From contig CACYHM010000059.1 of the NCBI GenBank assembly GCA_902774195.1, positions 1 to 6,375 of the forward strand: a DNA stretch of 6,375 nucleotides, written 5' to 3'. The position numbers and the translations under genes are program-made. Positions 5,955 to 6,375 of the stretch are shown here, piece by piece. Source of the stretch: an uncultured Eubacteriales bacterium. Lineage in GTDB: Bacteria > Bacillota_A > Clostridia > Peptostreptococcales > Anaerovoracaceae. The notes below the pieces were generated by a model. The model was not told the DNA's origin, did not search any database, and saw only the letters and a list, made by a program, of their open reading frames with translations. Positions within the stretch are counted from its first letter, which is position 1, and each line of letters begins with the position of its first letter.

Positions 5955-5990
5955 AAAAGCCCGGGATCGTTCAAATCTCGGGCTTTTATG
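5955..5990 (+). terminator. Strong intrinsic terminator after the regulator gene
   Basis: AAAAGCCCGGGAT (5955-5967) pairs with ATCTCGGGCTTTT (5975-5987) around a seven-base loop, with a single G-U wobble in a 13-bp stem. The arms carry an A-tract and a T-tract, so it can act in both directions. It lies 84 bases after the regulator stop. Confidence 0.85.
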
Positions 5991-6079
5991 GCGGAGGACA
6001 AATTAAAAGAATTTTCTGAAGCCCTTGCAAATACTGCGGTTGCGGATCGCGCTTTACTAGCAAACCCTATTTGTGGAGA
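5988..6079 (+). other. Short coding-like segment between terminator and IS end
   Basis: From the ATG at 5988 the frame reads like a helical protein N-terminus (AEDKLKEFSEALANTAVADR, then ALLANPICGD) up to the proposed insertion-sequence end at 6080, and then runs into that end. It has no ribosome binding site, and its start overlaps the terminator T-tract. It may be a fragment of a gene cut by the insertion sequence, or chance. I see no other gene between 5872 and 6118. Confidence 0.2.
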
Positions 6080-6118
6080 TGTCAAGAAAAGTGCAGTCTC
6101 TAAACCCCCAAAATTGAT

Positions 6119-6298
6119 TTAAGCCGCCAGGACTTCAACAGCCAGTTGCTTTCTGTAAGCTACCGGCGGAAGCCCATCCGAATTAGACGTATATATTCGT
6201 ACCGTATTGTAATAAGTGAAGACATATCTGAATATCCAGGATTTGACCTCGGCCATCCTCATTCTGTATGTCGGGATATTCGTGTTTTCGTCTGTCAT
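6119..6298 (-). CDS. IS3-family transposase C-terminal tail as a separate 59-aa ORF
   Basis: The residues from about 8 onward (IPTYRMRMAEVKSWIFRYVF, then TYYNTVRIYTSN, then GLPPVAYRKQL) match the end of the DDE integrase core of IS3-type transposases, where the YYNxxRI...GLxPxxYR pattern is diagnostic. The catalytic DDE residues are absent, because they lie well upstream in a full protein of about 270-300 residues. An in-frame TGA lies eight codons before the ATG, so this is not the open end of a long frame. Yet GGAGG sits 7 bases before the ATG, and the ATG overlaps the stop of an upstream ORF as ATGA. It is either a decayed 5'-deleted transposase with a fortuitous start or a genuinely separate small ORF. 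It cannot transpose alone. Confidence 0.55.
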   Translation of the reverse strand: MTDENTNIPTYRMRMAEVKSWIFRYVFTYYNTVRIYTSNSDGLPPVAYRKQLAVEVLAA

Positions 6299-6375
6299 TG
6301 TGATTCCTCCGTTTCTTTTTCAATTAAAATTGGCCCAGTCATCTGACTGAGCCATGCATGTATGGGTTCGTATCG
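6295..6375 (-). CDS. C-terminal end of an unidentified upstream ORF (26 codons visible)
   Basis: On the minus strand the frame is open from the window edge to a TGA at 6297-6295 and reads RYEPIHAWLSQMTGPILIEK, then ETEESQ. The stop overlaps the next ORF's ATG in the arrangement ATGA, typical of translational coupling. I do not recognise the protein. The segment also contains a hairpin, so it may instead be a non-coding leader. Only sequence beyond the window would decide. Confidence 0.25.
   Translation of the reverse strand, partial: RYEPIHAWLSQMTGPILIEKETEESQ
6332..6353 (-). repeat. 9-bp hairpin upstream of the transposase-tail ORF
   Basis: In minus-strand sense GGCTCAGTC and GACTGGGCC pair around AGAT, with one U-G wobble, and AATTTTAATT follows. 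The shape resembles a weak intrinsic terminator or attenuator 34 bases before the ORF start. It would shield an inserted ORF from outside transcription, as some insertion sequences do. It could also be chance within coding sequence. Confidence 0.4.

Larger units (their letters stand above)
6080..6375 (-). mobile_element. Partial IS3-like insertion sequence, 3' end (continues past or breaks at window edge)
   Basis: The minus-strand ORF at 6119-6298 has the C-terminal tail of an IS3-family transposase. About 40 bases beyond its stop, the plus strand begins TGTCAAGAAAAGTGCAGTC at 6080. IS3-family ends begin with TG and lie a few tens of bases from the transposase stop, so 6080 is the likely outer end of the element. 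The other end, the matching inverted repeat and any target duplication are outside the window or lost. The precise end is inferred. Confidence 0.5.

Noticed and set aside
5910..6122. Plus-strand 70-codon ORF across the terminator
   Set aside because: It reads through the hairpin, the terminator and the proposed IS end, has no ribosome binding site, and only the 5988-6079 part looks even weakly coding.
6146..6346. Plus-strand 66-codon ORF
   Set aside because: It is antisense to the transposase-tail ORF and shows no recognisable motif.
1..6375. CRISPR array, tRNA, rRNA or defence system
   Set aside because: No regular direct repeats, no cloverleaf with CCA-type ends and no recognised defence gene were seen on either strand.

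Overview
The window looks like an accessory or island-like stretch of a Clostridia genome, most like Lachnospiraceae or a related gut Firmicute. This is inferred from intermediate base composition, strong GGAGG-type ribosome binding sites, a Gram-positive style lipoprotein, an aldo/keto reductase with a C-terminal ferredoxin domain, and protein sequences that read like this group. No marker gene fixes the species.

Left end (1-470): the C-terminal end of a DUF5131 (phage Gp37/Gp68-like) protein, overlapped by a 59-residue zinc-ribbon protein and closed by an intrinsic terminator whose loop holds the stop codon. Facing it on the minus strand (467-565) is a 32-codon tail of an otherwise missing gene. 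This suggests a recombination junction near 566-575.

Centre (576-4841, minus strand): six tightly spaced redox genes read as one operon. In transcription order they are a cytosolic flavodoxin, a short-chain dehydrogenase, an aldo/keto reductase with two predicted [4Fe-4S] clusters, a flavodoxin-domain lipoprotein, an NTF2-like protein, and a nitroreductase-family flavoprotein. Gaps run from 2 to 55 bases. A LysR-type regulator (4984-5871, plus strand) is divergent from the operon. The 142-base region between them carries a perfect 17-bp palindrome with T-N11-A spacing that overlaps the likely -35 elements of both promoters, flanked on each side by another palindrome. The likely job is an inducible reductive response, to quinones, carbonyls, nitro compounds or redox stress, using FMN, NAD(P)H and Fe-S carriers. 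The inducer cannot be read from sequence.

Right end (5872-6375): a 15-bp hairpin and a strong intrinsic terminator follow the regulator. Next is what looks like the end of an IS3-like insertion sequence (from about 6080), with a 59-codon minus-strand ORF matching the C-terminal tail of an IS3-family transposase. That ORF has its own ribosome binding site and overlaps the stop of an upstream ORF by ATGA. Mobile or broken pieces on both sides suggest the redox operon sits in a rearranged region.
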